A DNA stretch of 35,098 bases from a virus: IMG/VR virus record IMGVR_UViG_3300032217_001005, positions 1-35,098 of that record. One strand, 5' to 3'. This document shows, piece after piece, positions 13,804 through 22,299 of the stretch. Position 1 is the first letter of the stretch, and every line of letters begins with the position of its first letter. Under the pieces are notes generated by a model. That model was not told where the DNA came from. It made no database searches and was given only the letters and a program-made list of their open reading frames with translations. Made by a program: the position numbers and the translations under genes.

Positions 13804-16800
13804 ATGATTCTATCAAAGCCACAACTGGTAGAAAATATAGCTAGAGAGATATCAGATAATTCAACTGGTCAAATTTCACCACATGATATTAGACATAACC
13901 TGTTAGATATAATTGATTCAGTTCATTTATTGACAGGTTCACAGAATCTTAGAGCAAAAAACTTTGATACGATAGATGTAAGATCTACCAGAGCCGGTGA
14001 TCTTACTCTACAAAAACTTGGTCTAGATGGATATTTTTCTGTAGATAATTCAGCTTTTGGATTTTCTGCATTAAATTCCAACTATCAAGGATCAAAAAAT
14101 ACTGCTATAGGTTCTTATTCTTTAAGTTGTAATATCTATGGTGAAGACAACGCCGCGCTTGGTTATCACGCTCTAGCTGGTAATACTAATGGCTTTGGTA
14201 ATATTGGTATTGGAAGCTATAGTCTTCACAATAACAAGATTGGTAATTTCAATATAGCTATAGGACATGGTGCTGGTTACTATGTTAATAGAGATACCAA
14301 TAATAGATTGTTCATTGCCTCTCACCCTATTGATGAAACTTATCTATGTGGTAATCCAGATGGGATAGGATTGGTTCCTCTTATTCAAGGAGATATGTCT
14401 TCTGGAAACCTTAGAGTTGGTATCGCAGTTTCTGGACTCCATGAAGGTGCCACTCTTCAAATTAGTGGTCATTTTCATCCTTCTGACTCTCTTCAATCTT
14501 TTGATATAGGTCACGGAACTTATAGATGGCGCAATATTTACTTATCACAAACTCTATCATTCCCAAGCAATAATTATATTACATATGATAATGCTGGCGA
14601 TAGGTTTTTAATAAGTAATGAAACCGTTATTGGCGGTCCAGCATCTATAGGTGGAGATACGGATGTTAGTGGTAATTTAGTAGCCACTGGACACGCCGAT
14701 TTCGGTAGCTATATGAATGTTGGTGGTAAACTAGATGTCAATGGCAGAATAGATGCTAGTGGAAGTTTTAAACCAAAAGTATCTAGTGCTTTTAATTTGG
14801 GCGATTTTGATAAACGCTGGTTAAATGCCTATGTAGATAATATTTATGTTAGTGGCGTTGGTAGATTTAAACGATTTGAAGCAGTAGAACAGGCACACTA
14901 TTTACACAAAACAGTACACCTAGCATCTAGTGGTTATATTAACACTATTGATGGTGGTGGTCCAAACGGTCTATATGATTACTATAACCCAAATGAAGAA
15001 AACGTTTTACCAGTTGGATATTTAATTGACGAAGAACTCAATGGCGCTGGTTTTAATGTAAGATCACGCGGTGTTGATTACGAAAGAACTTACGAGTTTA
15101 CTTTTCACTCTCAAGACTCAGCATTAAAAAATCTATCAATAGACAATCCCTATTCACGTTCTTATTGGAATTCTAATGTTAGCATTCATACTAACTCTGG
15201 TTGCCATATTAGAACAGATAGAATTATCAGTAGCGATGTTATTGCGGCAGTAACGTACAACGACGGACTTGGGTATTTCATCGCAAGTGGAAAGACCTAC
15301 TCAACAAATGAGCATAATTTAAGTAGCAATTTAGCTGGCATTGGTAATGTTAACTTTATAGCACATTCTGGCGAACAAGACAAATATACTATCACATTTG
15401 CAAGTCCAGCTTCTGGCGTAAATATTAACCAAAGATTTCTATCAAACGTTAAAACAAAAACTATTGATCAAGAGACTAATAAAGAAAAGTTAACTGGTTT
15501 TGAAACATCTTATATTTCAGATTCTCAACTTACACAGCCAGTGTTTTTCAATGAGCAAGTGGGGCAAAGTCCAAGTAGATTTGTAATAAAGTCATATAAT
15601 GATTCATCGTATGCTAAACGCTCTTTTACTCTCTTGCAAGATGCAGCGGACGGATTTGTTGGAATAAGTAATTTTGGGTATTCCGACAATATGCTTCCAG
15701 ATACCATTTTAAATATCAGAAGCACTGGAAACGCCATTATAAGAGCTACAGCAGAAAACCAAGGCTCAACAGTTTCTTCTCTACAATTGCTTGGTAAAGA
15801 AAATTGTTTAAAATATGGCACAGAATTAGAATATCTCAATAATAGCGGGACGTTCAACATTAACATCTATAAAGACGAAAATAAAATAAACTTCGTCAAA
15901 GCTATAGATAGCGGACGAGCTAGTATTTTTAATTCTGGCATTCCACATGCAATGTTAACGATGGGTGATAGAGTAAATCATGAAGCTGTAGTTAGCTTAT
16001 ATCATTGCTCTGGCATACCTTCTGGTTACGCTAATTATGCGCAAGTTTTTACAAAAGCAAAATCAGACGTATCACAAGCTTCATCATTAAATTTTGTGGA
16101 TGCAAGCGGTAACATTTTTGAAGTTGTAATGAATTCTATAGACATTGGGGGGCAAAATTTAGATAAACCATTACTAGCAGATAATTCTGGAAATACACTT
16201 GGTGGTAGATTCTCTCCAAATAGCAAAGCTAATTTGGCAATGTCAACTAATAATACCGCTTTAGGATATAGAGCGTTATCATACATAGCTGGCGGCAACA
16301 ACAATACGGCAATTGGATACAATGCTGGCAGCGGCATTAGCACCGGTAGTAATAACGTTATACTTGGCTATAACTCTGCTAGATCTATAAAGAATGGATC
16401 TAATAACATAGTCATTGGAAATAATTTATTAAACACCTATCCTTCTGGAAGTAGCAACAATTTTGTACTTGGATCAGACAACAATATTTTGATGTCTGGT
16501 AATTTAACAACTAAGAATATGATTATGCCAGAAGGCAAACTATTCTTAACTAATACATCAAACGAAAGCATAAAAGTACAGGCTAATCTTATTGAAGTCA
16601 TTGATAGCGGTGGCAGCAACTATCCAGACAACAAGCTTGTATTTAAGTTTAGTGGTAATAACTCTTCTGATCTATTAAAACTAGATCACAACGCTAATCC
16701 AGTAAGTAAAAGTGCTAATTATCAAAATCCAGCAACACCAAGACCACACGCTGAACTTAATGGAGATTTAAAACTTCTTGGGGCTATTAGATTTAGCGAT

Positions 16801-17181
16801 GCTACATCTGTTGAGTCAGCCAGCTTCTTGCAAGACATTGCTAATCTAAGTAACAATGGATCTTCAACAGCTAGCGCACTCACTTCACTTACAAACTCAT
16901 TTAACAATTTGCTTAATGCATACAACAATTTAATCATTGAAGGCTTCGCCCAAGAAAACATAGCTGCACCACAAAACCCAAATGCCCCGACTACCGGTAG
17001 AATTAGACCAAAAGAAAAAGTTGGCGGTGTTTGGAGAGATAAGGTTGTTCCCGCTGGTCAAAATCCATTTATCTCAATTATAAATAGAGATCCTTTCTTA
17101 AAGATTAATAGTTCTGATTATGTAATTGCTATCAAGATCAACGACGAATACAGACCGATGTGGGTAAGCTATAATAGTTAG
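13804..17181 (+). CDS. Large fibre protein with YadA-head-like repeats, 1125 aa
   Basis: A long beta-rich fibre. Residues 1-45 form a helical N-terminal domain (LVENIAREISDNSTGQISPHDIRHNLLDIID) also found at the start of the protein at 31845, probably a virion attachment unit. Residues about 82-160 and again about 816-876 carry repeats of the NTAIGYNAG / NNVILGYNSA type, the left-handed beta-roll seen in YadA and haemagglutinin heads and in many phage fibres. Between them are modules such as SFDIGHGTYRWRNIYL and FNLGDFDKRWLNAYVDNIYV, common in tail fibres. About 1005-1045 is a likely trimeric coiled coil (LTSLTNSFNNLLNAYNNL). No S74 chaperone motif is apparent. Probably a trimeric fibre. Confidence 0.8.
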   Translation: MILSKPQLVENIAREISDNSTGQISPHDIRHNLLDIIDSVHLLTGSQNLRAKNFDTIDVRSTRAGDLTLQKLGLDGYFSVDNSAFGFSALNSNYQGSKNTAIGSYSLSCNIYGEDNAALGYHALAGNTNGFGNIGIGSYSLHNNKIGNFNIAIGHGAGYYVNRDTNNRLFIASHPIDETYLCGNPDGIGLVPLIQGDMSSGNLRVGIAVSGLHEGATLQISGHFHPSDSLQSFDIGHGTYRWRNIYLSQTLSFPSNNYITYDNAGDRFLISNETVIGGPASIGGDTDVSGNLVATGHADFGSYMNVGGKLDVNGRIDASGSFKPKVSSAFNLGDFDKRWLNAYVDNIYVSGVGRFKRFEAVEQAHYLHKTVHLASSGYINTIDGGGPNGLYDYYNPNEENVLPVGYLIDEELNGAGFNVRSRGVDYERTYEFTFHSQDSALKNLSIDNPYSRSYWNSNVSIHTNSGCHIRTDRIISSDVIAAVTYNDGLGYFIASGKTYSTNEHNLSSNLAGIGNVNFIAHSGEQDKYTITFASPASGVNINQRFLSNVKTKTIDQETNKEKLTGFETSYISDSQLTQPVFFNEQVGQSPSRFVIKSYNDSSYAKRSFTLLQDAADGFVGISNFGYSDNMLPDTILNIRSTGNAIIRATAENQGSTVSSLQLLGKENCLKYGTELEYLNNSGTFNINIYKDENKINFVKAIDSGRASIFNSGIPHAMLTMGDRVNHEAVVSLYHCSGIPSGYANYAQVFTKAKSDVSQASSLNFVDASGNIFEVVMNSIDIGGQNLDKPLLADNSGNTLGGRFSPNSKANLAMSTNNTALGYRALSYIAGGNNNTAIGYNAGSGISTGSNNVILGYNSARSIKNGSNNIVIGNNLLNTYPSGSSNNFVLGSDNNILMSGNLTTKNMIMPEGKLFLTNTSNESIKVQANLIEVIDSGGSNYPDNKLVFKFSGNNSSDLLKLDHNANPVSKSANYQNPATPRPHAELNGDLKLLGAIRFSDATSVESASFLQDIANLSNNGSSTASALTSLTNSFNNLLNAYNNLIIEGFAQENIAAPQNPNAPTTGRIRPKEKVGGVWRDKVVPAGQNPFISIINRDPFLKINSSDYVIAIKINDEYRPMWVSYNS
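14047..14284 (+). repeat. First cluster of YadA-head-like repeats
   Basis: Degenerate units of about 14-28 residues with the pattern NxAIGxxSL / NIGIGSYSL / NIAIGHGAG. They encode a beta-roll in the N-terminal part of the 1125-aa fibre. DNA identity between units is low, so this is old protein-level repetition. Confidence 0.7.
16249..16431 (+). repeat. Second cluster of YadA-head-like repeats
   Basis: Units NNTALGYRALS, NNTAIGYNAGS, NNVILGYNSAR and NNIVIGNNLL repeat at 16-20 residues. This is the same fold as the cluster 2 kb upstream in the gene, giving the fibre two beta-roll sections. Confidence 0.75.
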
Positions 17182-17185
17182 TTAT

Positions 17186-17935
17186 ATGAATGAAGGCTGT
17201 TTTATCAATGAAGATTGTCAAAGGCCAAAATTAGCTGGCAAAAAACATGATCCACTACTAGATGTTCCAACAAGACCATATTTAGATTTACCCACTCAGA
17301 CGGCATCAACAACCACCACGACCACAACAACGACCATTACTCCATATGATCCAGAACTTCTTGATCTTATTGTAATTCCAGTGAGTGGTAAAGCTTGCCC
17401 AATCATTTTAGTTCCACAAACAACTACAACTACCACTACAACTATTAATCCATTATATGTTCTAGGAGGATTAAAGGGCAAATTTAACACATCTAGCGAT
17501 TCAATGTCAACTATTAGCGAAGGAAATGTTGGCATAGATATACCAATATCTGGAGGTGTAGTTTTATCAAATATTAGCTATAACAATGCTGGAGATTATT
17601 ACAGCTTTCTTGCTTTTGGATATTTTAGGCCACCTGTAAATGGAATGTATACATTTTCCACAACTAGCGATGATGGTAGCGCAGTTTGGCTTGGTGTGCT
17701 AGCCAGCATAGATAATGGACGTAATACTACAAACGCATTAATTAACAACAACGTTACTGGCGTTCAAGGTGCTACCAAAAAAAGCGCTTCTATTTTACTC
17801 ACTGGAAATACATTTTATCCAATTAGAATTGTACATAGGGATGGAATACTTCAAGACGGTTTAACATTTTCTTGGAGCGGGCCAAACATAGAGGAAACAA
17901 CAGATTTAACTGAATATTTTTATTACGACAAATAA
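17186..17935 (+). CDS. Poly-Thr-linked protein with PA14/GLEYA-like domain
   Basis: A 249-aa protein starting four bases after the preceding stop. Two poly-threonine linkers lie at residues 42-50 and 79-86. They surround a short segment with PYDPELLDLIVIPVSGKACPI, reminiscent of a beta strand plug. Residues about 95-245 resemble a PA14/GLEYA carbohydrate-binding beta sandwich: YYSFLAFGYFRPPVNGMYTF, TTSDDGSAVWLG, and FYPIRIVHRDG...LTFSWSGP. Such domains bind glycans on adhesins and glycosidases. It heads a run of three proteins that share Thr linkers, likely parts of one appendage. The glycan-binding role is inferred from the family. Confidence 0.7.
   Translation: MNEGCFINEDCQRPKLAGKKHDPLLDVPTRPYLDLPTQTASTTTTTTTTTITPYDPELLDLIVIPVSGKACPIILVPQTTTTTTTTINPLYVLGGLKGKFNTSSDSMSTISEGNVGIDIPISGGVVLSNISYNNAGDYYSFLAFGYFRPPVNGMYTFSTTSDDGSAVWLGVLASIDNGRNTTNALINNNVTGVQGATKKSASILLTGNTFYPIRIVHRDGILQDGLTFSWSGPNIEETTDLTEYFYYDK
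17309..17335 (+). repeat. ACN codon tract, 9 Thr
   Basis: Nine consecutive Thr codons using ACA, ACC and ACG in mixed order. Mixed codons mean it is kept for the amino acid rather than being a pure microsatellite, though slippage is still possible. Confidence 0.9.
17420..17443 (+). repeat. ACN codon tract, 8 Thr
   Basis: Eight Thr codons (ACA, ACT, ACC). It separates the short N-terminal segment from the PA14/GLEYA-like domain. Confidence 0.9.
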
Positions 17936-17944
17936 GGACGGGTT

Positions 17945-20281
17945 ATGGCTAACGCAATAGGTTTAGCTGGATGGGAAATCGGCACCGCTAGAGGTAGAGT
18001 TGGAGCTTTTACAAAAGCTATCAATTCCCAAGATCTGAATAATGCTTTTTTTAAAAGGTTGTTCGTAAATACTGTACATTGGTCTGCTCGTAGAAACTCT
18101 AACGGTATTATTCTCTTAAGCTCTGAAAATACCACATTTGACAATTTAGTTGTTAGCGTTTTGAATTCCGCTGGATATAGCACATCTATATATGATAGAT
18201 GGTACAGCTTTAACGGCTATCCCGGAGGTCTTGGACAATTTGGATGTATGCTATTATTGCCAAGCTATAATCCATTTGGTGGCACTAAAATGCCAGATTC
18301 TGGACAATCCCAAATTCTTAACGAAGTCAGAAATATTGGCATGGGTCTGATTATATCAGAATGGTTCCATTATTTGCAGTCTTTACCTTCTAAAAGGTCT
18401 TTTTCTTTTACGAGTAATCCGCTTCTTGGGTTACACGAAATTTCTCCAATCACAATAGAAGACTATATAACATATTCAGATCCAGATAAAATTGTTTTTT
18501 CAAAAAACGTTGAACAAGATAGTATTTCATACAATATTCCTGAACAGTTCACTGTTAATGCTAAAGGTTATGCAGTTGGCTACGATGGAACAATCTCACA
18601 AATATCCACTGCTAAACCTAATGCTACTATATTTACGTTTACGGACGTTTTTGCTAGAGGCACAACTACTACCACTACTACAACAACAATAGCCCCTTCT
18701 AGAAATATTAAGTTAAAAGTTGCAGATATCAATCTTATAGATTACTGCGGCCCACATATAGTAACTATGAATGGTCCAAGCAAAGACTATTTTTTGCTAG
18801 AAAACAACGAGCTATTTCTCACAGAAAATACTGGCGCTACTGGTATATACAGCGTAACAATCTCTGTAGACGATTTATTTAATCCAAAAAGATTTAACAC
18901 AATACAAAAAACATACAATTTAGAGCTAGCAAGGTGCGACCCACCAATTTCTAAACCTCTTGATGGTTCCGGTCCAGCGTTTTCTTATCGTGGACTGTCT
19001 GTTAATGGAAACAACATGCAGTCACTATGGGGCCAACAAACTCCATACGGTATCATATCACCATTCACAGACTTTTCATTAAACGGAGAGGGTTCTCCAG
19101 ATGATCCTATTGTAGCATGGCTTGGTGGGCAGCACGGAGACACCAACGCTTTGTGGCTACAGATTAATAAATCTGGACTATTAAATTGGAATCTTAGGAT
19201 TTCATCTGAACCCAACCGTGACTACGCTTCTGTGTGGATAGTAAGTGCTAGCGGAGCTAAAGCAACACAACATACGCAACAATATAATGAAGAGTATAAA
19301 AACCTAACTAAATATAAATCCCTAGTTCCAACGGTCGATACAGACGCAAATGCCGTATTCAACATGTCGCAACTTACTGGATCGTCTACCAGCGTTGGAT
19401 CAAGAAACATAGACATACCACTAAATGACAAAATAAAAACATTTTTAGTAGTTACCTATGCTAAAGATGAAAAAAAGAGTATTGATGATGATAAGATATA
19501 TGCTCAATTTTTTATTGGAACCACAACAACCACTACTACAACTACCACAAGTACTACACCGACACCCACAACGTCAACAACAACTACAACTACAGAGCCA
19601 CCACCAAATTACACTTACACTTTAAATTTCATAGATAATATTGATTTTGGATCAATTTCTCCATTTTCATTAACTCTCGTATATCCTCGCGGTGGTTCCG
19701 CTATGGTTGGTTCTATATATTACTATGTAGATCAACCGGGATATTATTTTGCAAATCAACCAACTGTATTGAATGTTAATTCTCCAATTTCATTTTCGTA
19801 CTTTTTTAATAGGATTGATTTTTATCTCAACGGTATGCCAGAAAATGGTGGATCACAAACTATTATTATTCAAGGTGTAGCTGTTCCAACTACAACCACA
19901 ACAACAACCACAACAACCACAACGACAACATTAAGACCTTGCGATAATTTAATATACGTGCTATGCAAACAAACATTAAAATGCTTAAAATCTGGAGGTA
20001 GCTGTTTACCAAATTTAAGTGCTAGCACAAATGAAGTTGTTTTAGACTCTTGTTGTGATCTTACTCAAGCGGAAATGTTGGCGCTGTTTATATCTGAATA
20101 CGGCAACACTCCAAGCGTACAATTTGGAAGTAGATGCCCAAACATACCAACATCAGCATTTTCAGACTGTGCATCAGTAGACTCAGATGGAAATTGTCAA
20201 GACATCATTAATTATGAAACTTTAGATACTATGCAGTGTCGTTCATCGCAATTACCTCCAGATATTAACCCACTGCCATAA
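17945..20281 (+). CDS. Multidomain appendage protein with three poly-Thr linkers, 778 aa
   Basis: ATG 17945 follows AAGGA. Residues 1-235 form a globular domain with LSSENTTFDNLVVSVLNSAG, FGCMLLLPSYN and MPDSGQSQILNEVRNIGMGL, which reads like a class I glutamine-amidotransferase/ThuA-like alpha-beta fold; I see no Cys-His-Glu triad, so it may be non-enzymatic. Thr linkers follow at 240-248, 526-550 and 649-662. Between the first two is a cadherin-like repeat (DYFLLENNELFLTEN...YSVTISVDD) and a beta-rich domain of about 190 residues. Between the second and third is a short beta domain of about 95 residues. The C-terminal 115 residues are cysteine-rich (CDNLIYVLCKQTLKCL, DSCCDL, RCPNI, QCRSS), probably disulfide-bonded. 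Likely an adhesin or appendage component. Confidence 0.65.
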   Translation: MANAIGLAGWEIGTARGRVGAFTKAINSQDLNNAFFKRLFVNTVHWSARRNSNGIILLSSENTTFDNLVVSVLNSAGYSTSIYDRWYSFNGYPGGLGQFGCMLLLPSYNPFGGTKMPDSGQSQILNEVRNIGMGLIISEWFHYLQSLPSKRSFSFTSNPLLGLHEISPITIEDYITYSDPDKIVFSKNVEQDSISYNIPEQFTVNAKGYAVGYDGTISQISTAKPNATIFTFTDVFARGTTTTTTTTTIAPSRNIKLKVADINLIDYCGPHIVTMNGPSKDYFLLENNELFLTENTGATGIYSVTISVDDLFNPKRFNTIQKTYNLELARCDPPISKPLDGSGPAFSYRGLSVNGNNMQSLWGQQTPYGIISPFTDFSLNGEGSPDDPIVAWLGGQHGDTNALWLQINKSGLLNWNLRISSEPNRDYASVWIVSASGAKATQHTQQYNEEYKNLTKYKSLVPTVDTDANAVFNMSQLTGSSTSVGSRNIDIPLNDKIKTFLVVTYAKDEKKSIDDDKIYAQFFIGTTTTTTTTTTSTTPTPTTSTTTTTTEPPPNYTYTLNFIDNIDFGSISPFSLTLVYPRGGSAMVGSIYYYVDQPGYYFANQPTVLNVNSPISFSYFFNRIDFYLNGMPENGGSQTIIIQGVAVPTTTTTTTTTTTTTTLRPCDNLIYVLCKQTLKCLKSGGSCLPNLSASTNEVVLDSCCDLTQAEMLALFISEYGNTPSVQFGSRCPNIPTSAFSDCASVDSDGNCQDIINYETLDTMQCRSSQLPPDINPLP
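18662..18688 (+). repeat. ACN codon tract, 9 Thr
   Basis: Nine Thr codons joining the N-terminal alpha-beta domain to the cadherin-like region. Confidence 0.9.
19520..19594 (+). repeat. Long Thr/Ser/Pro codon tract (25 residues)
   Basis: A 25-codon stretch of Thr with a few Ser and Pro, the most mucin-like linker in the window. Confidence 0.9.
19889..19930 (+). repeat. ACN codon tract, 14 Thr
   Basis: Fourteen consecutive Thr codons, mostly ACA and ACC, the longest uninterrupted run. It tethers the cysteine-rich C-terminal domain. Confidence 0.92.
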
Positions 20282-20282
20282 A

Positions 20283-21827
20283 ATGACATCTGTACCAATA
20301 ACAACAACGGTTGCACCGCAATGTCCATGTGGATCATTGTACTTACCTAAAGGTAGAGCTTTTTCTACTTCTGGTTTATATGTTCATATAGCAAATTTAG
20401 AATTAGATTTATTACACTCTCAAGATATTTACTTGGAGTCTGGTGAAAAGTTTGTTACAGTTACGCCAATTATCAGAGATCACATAATACCAAATAAACT
20501 ATCTATATCTCACGCTTCTCCCATAATTATTAATAACGTCATACAGGTTGTTGTTAAAGATAAATTAAGCAAAGCCATACTAGGAACTCAATACATTGGA
20601 AAATACAATGAAGCAACCACAATAAACAGCATAATGGTAGATTTACATTCTAGCATTGATTTATATTATAGTGCTATCATTATTGAAATATATAGCTTGT
20701 GCGACAATGGATCTGATCCATGTTGTGATAAATTACCATCTGAGATAGATATAGTTGGGCCAAGATTACTATGTGTTCCTTTAGAGCAATACTACGTTCT
20801 TCCAACTACAACAACCACAACTACTCCAGAACCTTTCACAATAGAATTTTTAACTAGTCCAACAAATCAAATTGTAAATTCGACTACCACGGCGACATTT
20901 TCTTTTAGTGCAATCTCTCTATATGACAAAAATTTTACGTATTGGTGGGAAAAATCTGAAGACGGCGGGTTATCTTGGAATAAGGCGTCACGCTTGCTTA
21001 TTGGAAAATCAAGACAAGTACATACTCTTGTTGTTGCTTCATCATTACGAATGAATGGCTATAAATATAGGGTTGTAACTATTGATCCAAAGATTAAATA
21101 CAGCAATGTCGCAACACTATTTGTTATTCAGCCTACAACTACAACAGCTACTACCACAACATTTAACCCAGTTACCACCACCTTACCGCCTTGTGATTTA
21201 CAAATTTTTGGATCTAGTTCAAATACTACAACCACAAGCACAACAGGATCACCATCTTCAACAACTACCTCTACAACCACAACATTGTTGCCATCTTCTG
21301 CTTCGGCATACTATTTAGTTGTAAACTCTGCATATGGTGGTAAATATTGTGAAGATGGCACATACAATGGAAAACCAAAGTACAACAAAGTTGGAACATC
21401 CTTATATATTTACTATGTTGAGACAAATTGGAGAATAAATGATGTAGGTAACTTAGGCAACTTAAGCTCCAACGTTTACGGCTTTGTAATTAGCGGAAAC
21501 GCTCCACCCACTGGAATGAACTGGTTTGATCAGAATACTGGAAATGATTTAATTCTTGTGAATAATTTTTATACAACTGTTGGTCAATCTAGCTCATCAT
21601 ACACATTCTTACACTACGGAACAAATTTTAACGGAAAACCATTATACACAAGCCTAAATGAATATTGGCAAATGAGATACACTTCATATTGGGTAATAGA
21701 AGATATATCTGACTCAAGCCCAATTGAATTATGGGCTAATTATTCTAGTTCTAGCACACCACCATTAAACGGATGGGTTAGTTTTAGTTCTGCCCCTCCC
21801 ATCACTCTTATTGGGCCAAGTTGTTAA
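20283..21827 (+). CDS. Poly-Thr-linked appendage protein with Ig-like and twin NGKP modules, 514 aa
   Basis: ATG 20283 begins one base after the preceding stop, so translation is probably coupled. Residues 1-170 are a beta-rich domain with paired cysteines (CPCG; CDNGSDPCCDKLP). A Thr linker at 175-181 leads to an Ig-like domain (about 185-283; FTYWWEKSEDGGLSWN and YKYRVVTID). Two Thr/Ser-rich linkers follow (285-300, 315-334). The C-terminal 170 residues contain two copies of a module with YNGKPKY / FNGKPLY and a WRI / WVIED end, as in a W-ending module I have seen in diverse surface proteins. The architecture indicates a host- or glycan-binding appendage protein with the same linker style as the two genes upstream. 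Confidence 0.65.
   Translation: MTSVPITTTVAPQCPCGSLYLPKGRAFSTSGLYVHIANLELDLLHSQDIYLESGEKFVTVTPIIRDHIIPNKLSISHASPIIINNVIQVVVKDKLSKAILGTQYIGKYNEATTINSIMVDLHSSIDLYYSAIIIEIYSLCDNGSDPCCDKLPSEIDIVGPRLLCVPLEQYYVLPTTTTTTTPEPFTIEFLTSPTNQIVNSTTTATFSFSAISLYDKNFTYWWEKSEDGGLSWNKASRLLIGKSRQVHTLVVASSLRMNGYKYRVVTIDPKIKYSNVATLFVIQPTTTTATTTTFNPVTTTLPPCDLQIFGSSSNTTTTSTTGSPSSTTTSTTTTLLPSSASAYYLVVNSAYGGKYCEDGTYNGKPKYNKVGTSLYIYYVETNWRINDVGNLGNLSSNVYGFVISGNAPPTGMNWFDQNTGNDLILVNNFYTTVGQSSSSYTFLHYGTNFNGKPLYTSLNEYWQMRYTSYWVIEDISDSSPIELWANYSSSSTPPLNGWVSFSSAPPITLIGPSC
20805..20825 (+). repeat. ACN codon tract, 7 Thr
   Basis: Seven Thr codons then Pro-Glu-Pro, preceding the Ig-like domain. Confidence 0.88.
21135..21182 (+). 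repeat. Interrupted Thr codon tract
   Basis: Four Thr, Ala, four Thr, then Phe-Asn-Pro-Val and three more Thr, just after the Ig-like domain. Confidence 0.85.
21225..21284 (+). repeat. Thr/Ser-rich codon tract (20 residues)
   Basis: Twenty codons of Thr and Ser with one Gly and one Pro, preceding the C-terminal NGKP modules. Confidence 0.85.
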
Positions 21828-21832
21828 ATACT

Positions 21833-22255
21833 ATGATAATCACAACAGACAAAAAACACTTAATATTCAGATGCGCAGAGCGTGGATATTCAATAGAAGA
21901 AGTTATGCCATGTGTTATAACTCAAGATGGAGATAATTGGACTATAGACACATCTCACTCAAGTTATCCAAAATCTCAAAAAATACAAATAGATAGTGGC
22001 GTTGGAACAGAAATAAAAAAGCTATTAAAGCTAATAGGAATTACATCTTCACCAACTTGCTATTGTAATGCTAGAGCTAAAATTATGAATGAAAATGGAA
22101 TACGGTGGTGTGAGGATAATAAAGACACAATAGTTGGATGGCTAGAGGAAGAGGCGAACAGAAGAAATTTACTGTTTTCGCCGTATTTGGCTACAATATT
22201 ACTCAATTTTGCTATTAAAAAAGCCAAAAAAGCCCAGATCAAACAAAACTCATAA
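21833..22255 (+). CDS. Conserved phage protein with C-x-C and WC motifs
   Basis: I chose ATG 21833 (140 aa; MIITTDKKHLIFRCAERGYS) over an in-frame TTG 12 bases upstream that overlaps the preceding gene. The N-terminal half reads 'RGYSIEEVMPCVITQDGDNWTID'. The second half has GVGTEIKKLLKLIGI, then C76-x-C78 (CYCNARAKIMNENG), C93 (RWCEDN) and a helix GWLEEEANRR. The cysteines (C76, C78, C93, perhaps C14 or C27) could bind a metal. I recall similar small proteins in the structural regions of other phages and bacterial genomes, but no function is known to me. It may be an assembly factor or small virion protein. Confidence 0.7.
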   Translation: MIITTDKKHLIFRCAERGYSIEEVMPCVITQDGDNWTIDTSHSSYPKSQKIQIDSGVGTEIKKLLKLIGITSSPTCYCNARAKIMNENGIRWCEDNKDTIVGWLEEEANRRNLLFSPYLATILLNFAIKKAKKAQIKQNS

Positions 22256-22299
22256 ATGTGTAACTCTTAATAGATTTCATACAACTAAAGCTACATAAC
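22256..22299 (+). other. Short intergenic gap with a GTGTAA variant
   Basis: A 44-bp gap with GTGTAACTC near its left end, a weak relative of the GTGTATA motif. No strong ribosome binding site precedes the next ATG. I do not call it a promoter. Confidence 0.25.

Noticed and set aside
15525-15866. Minus-strand open frame of 113 codons inside the 1125-aa fibre gene
   Set aside because: It lies wholly opposite a well-supported gene, has no ribosome binding site, and no recognisable product; the same holds for other antisense frames (for example at 23533-23919 and 32198-32551).
17296-17535. Minus-strand frame encoding poly-valine
   Set aside because: It is simply the complement of the Thr-codon tracts (GTN opposite ACN) and not a plausible protein.
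17309-21284. Could the repeated ACA/ACC tracts be a CRISPR array or integration repeats?
   Set aside because: They are in-frame codon runs without constant repeats or spacers of set length, and no cas genes are near.
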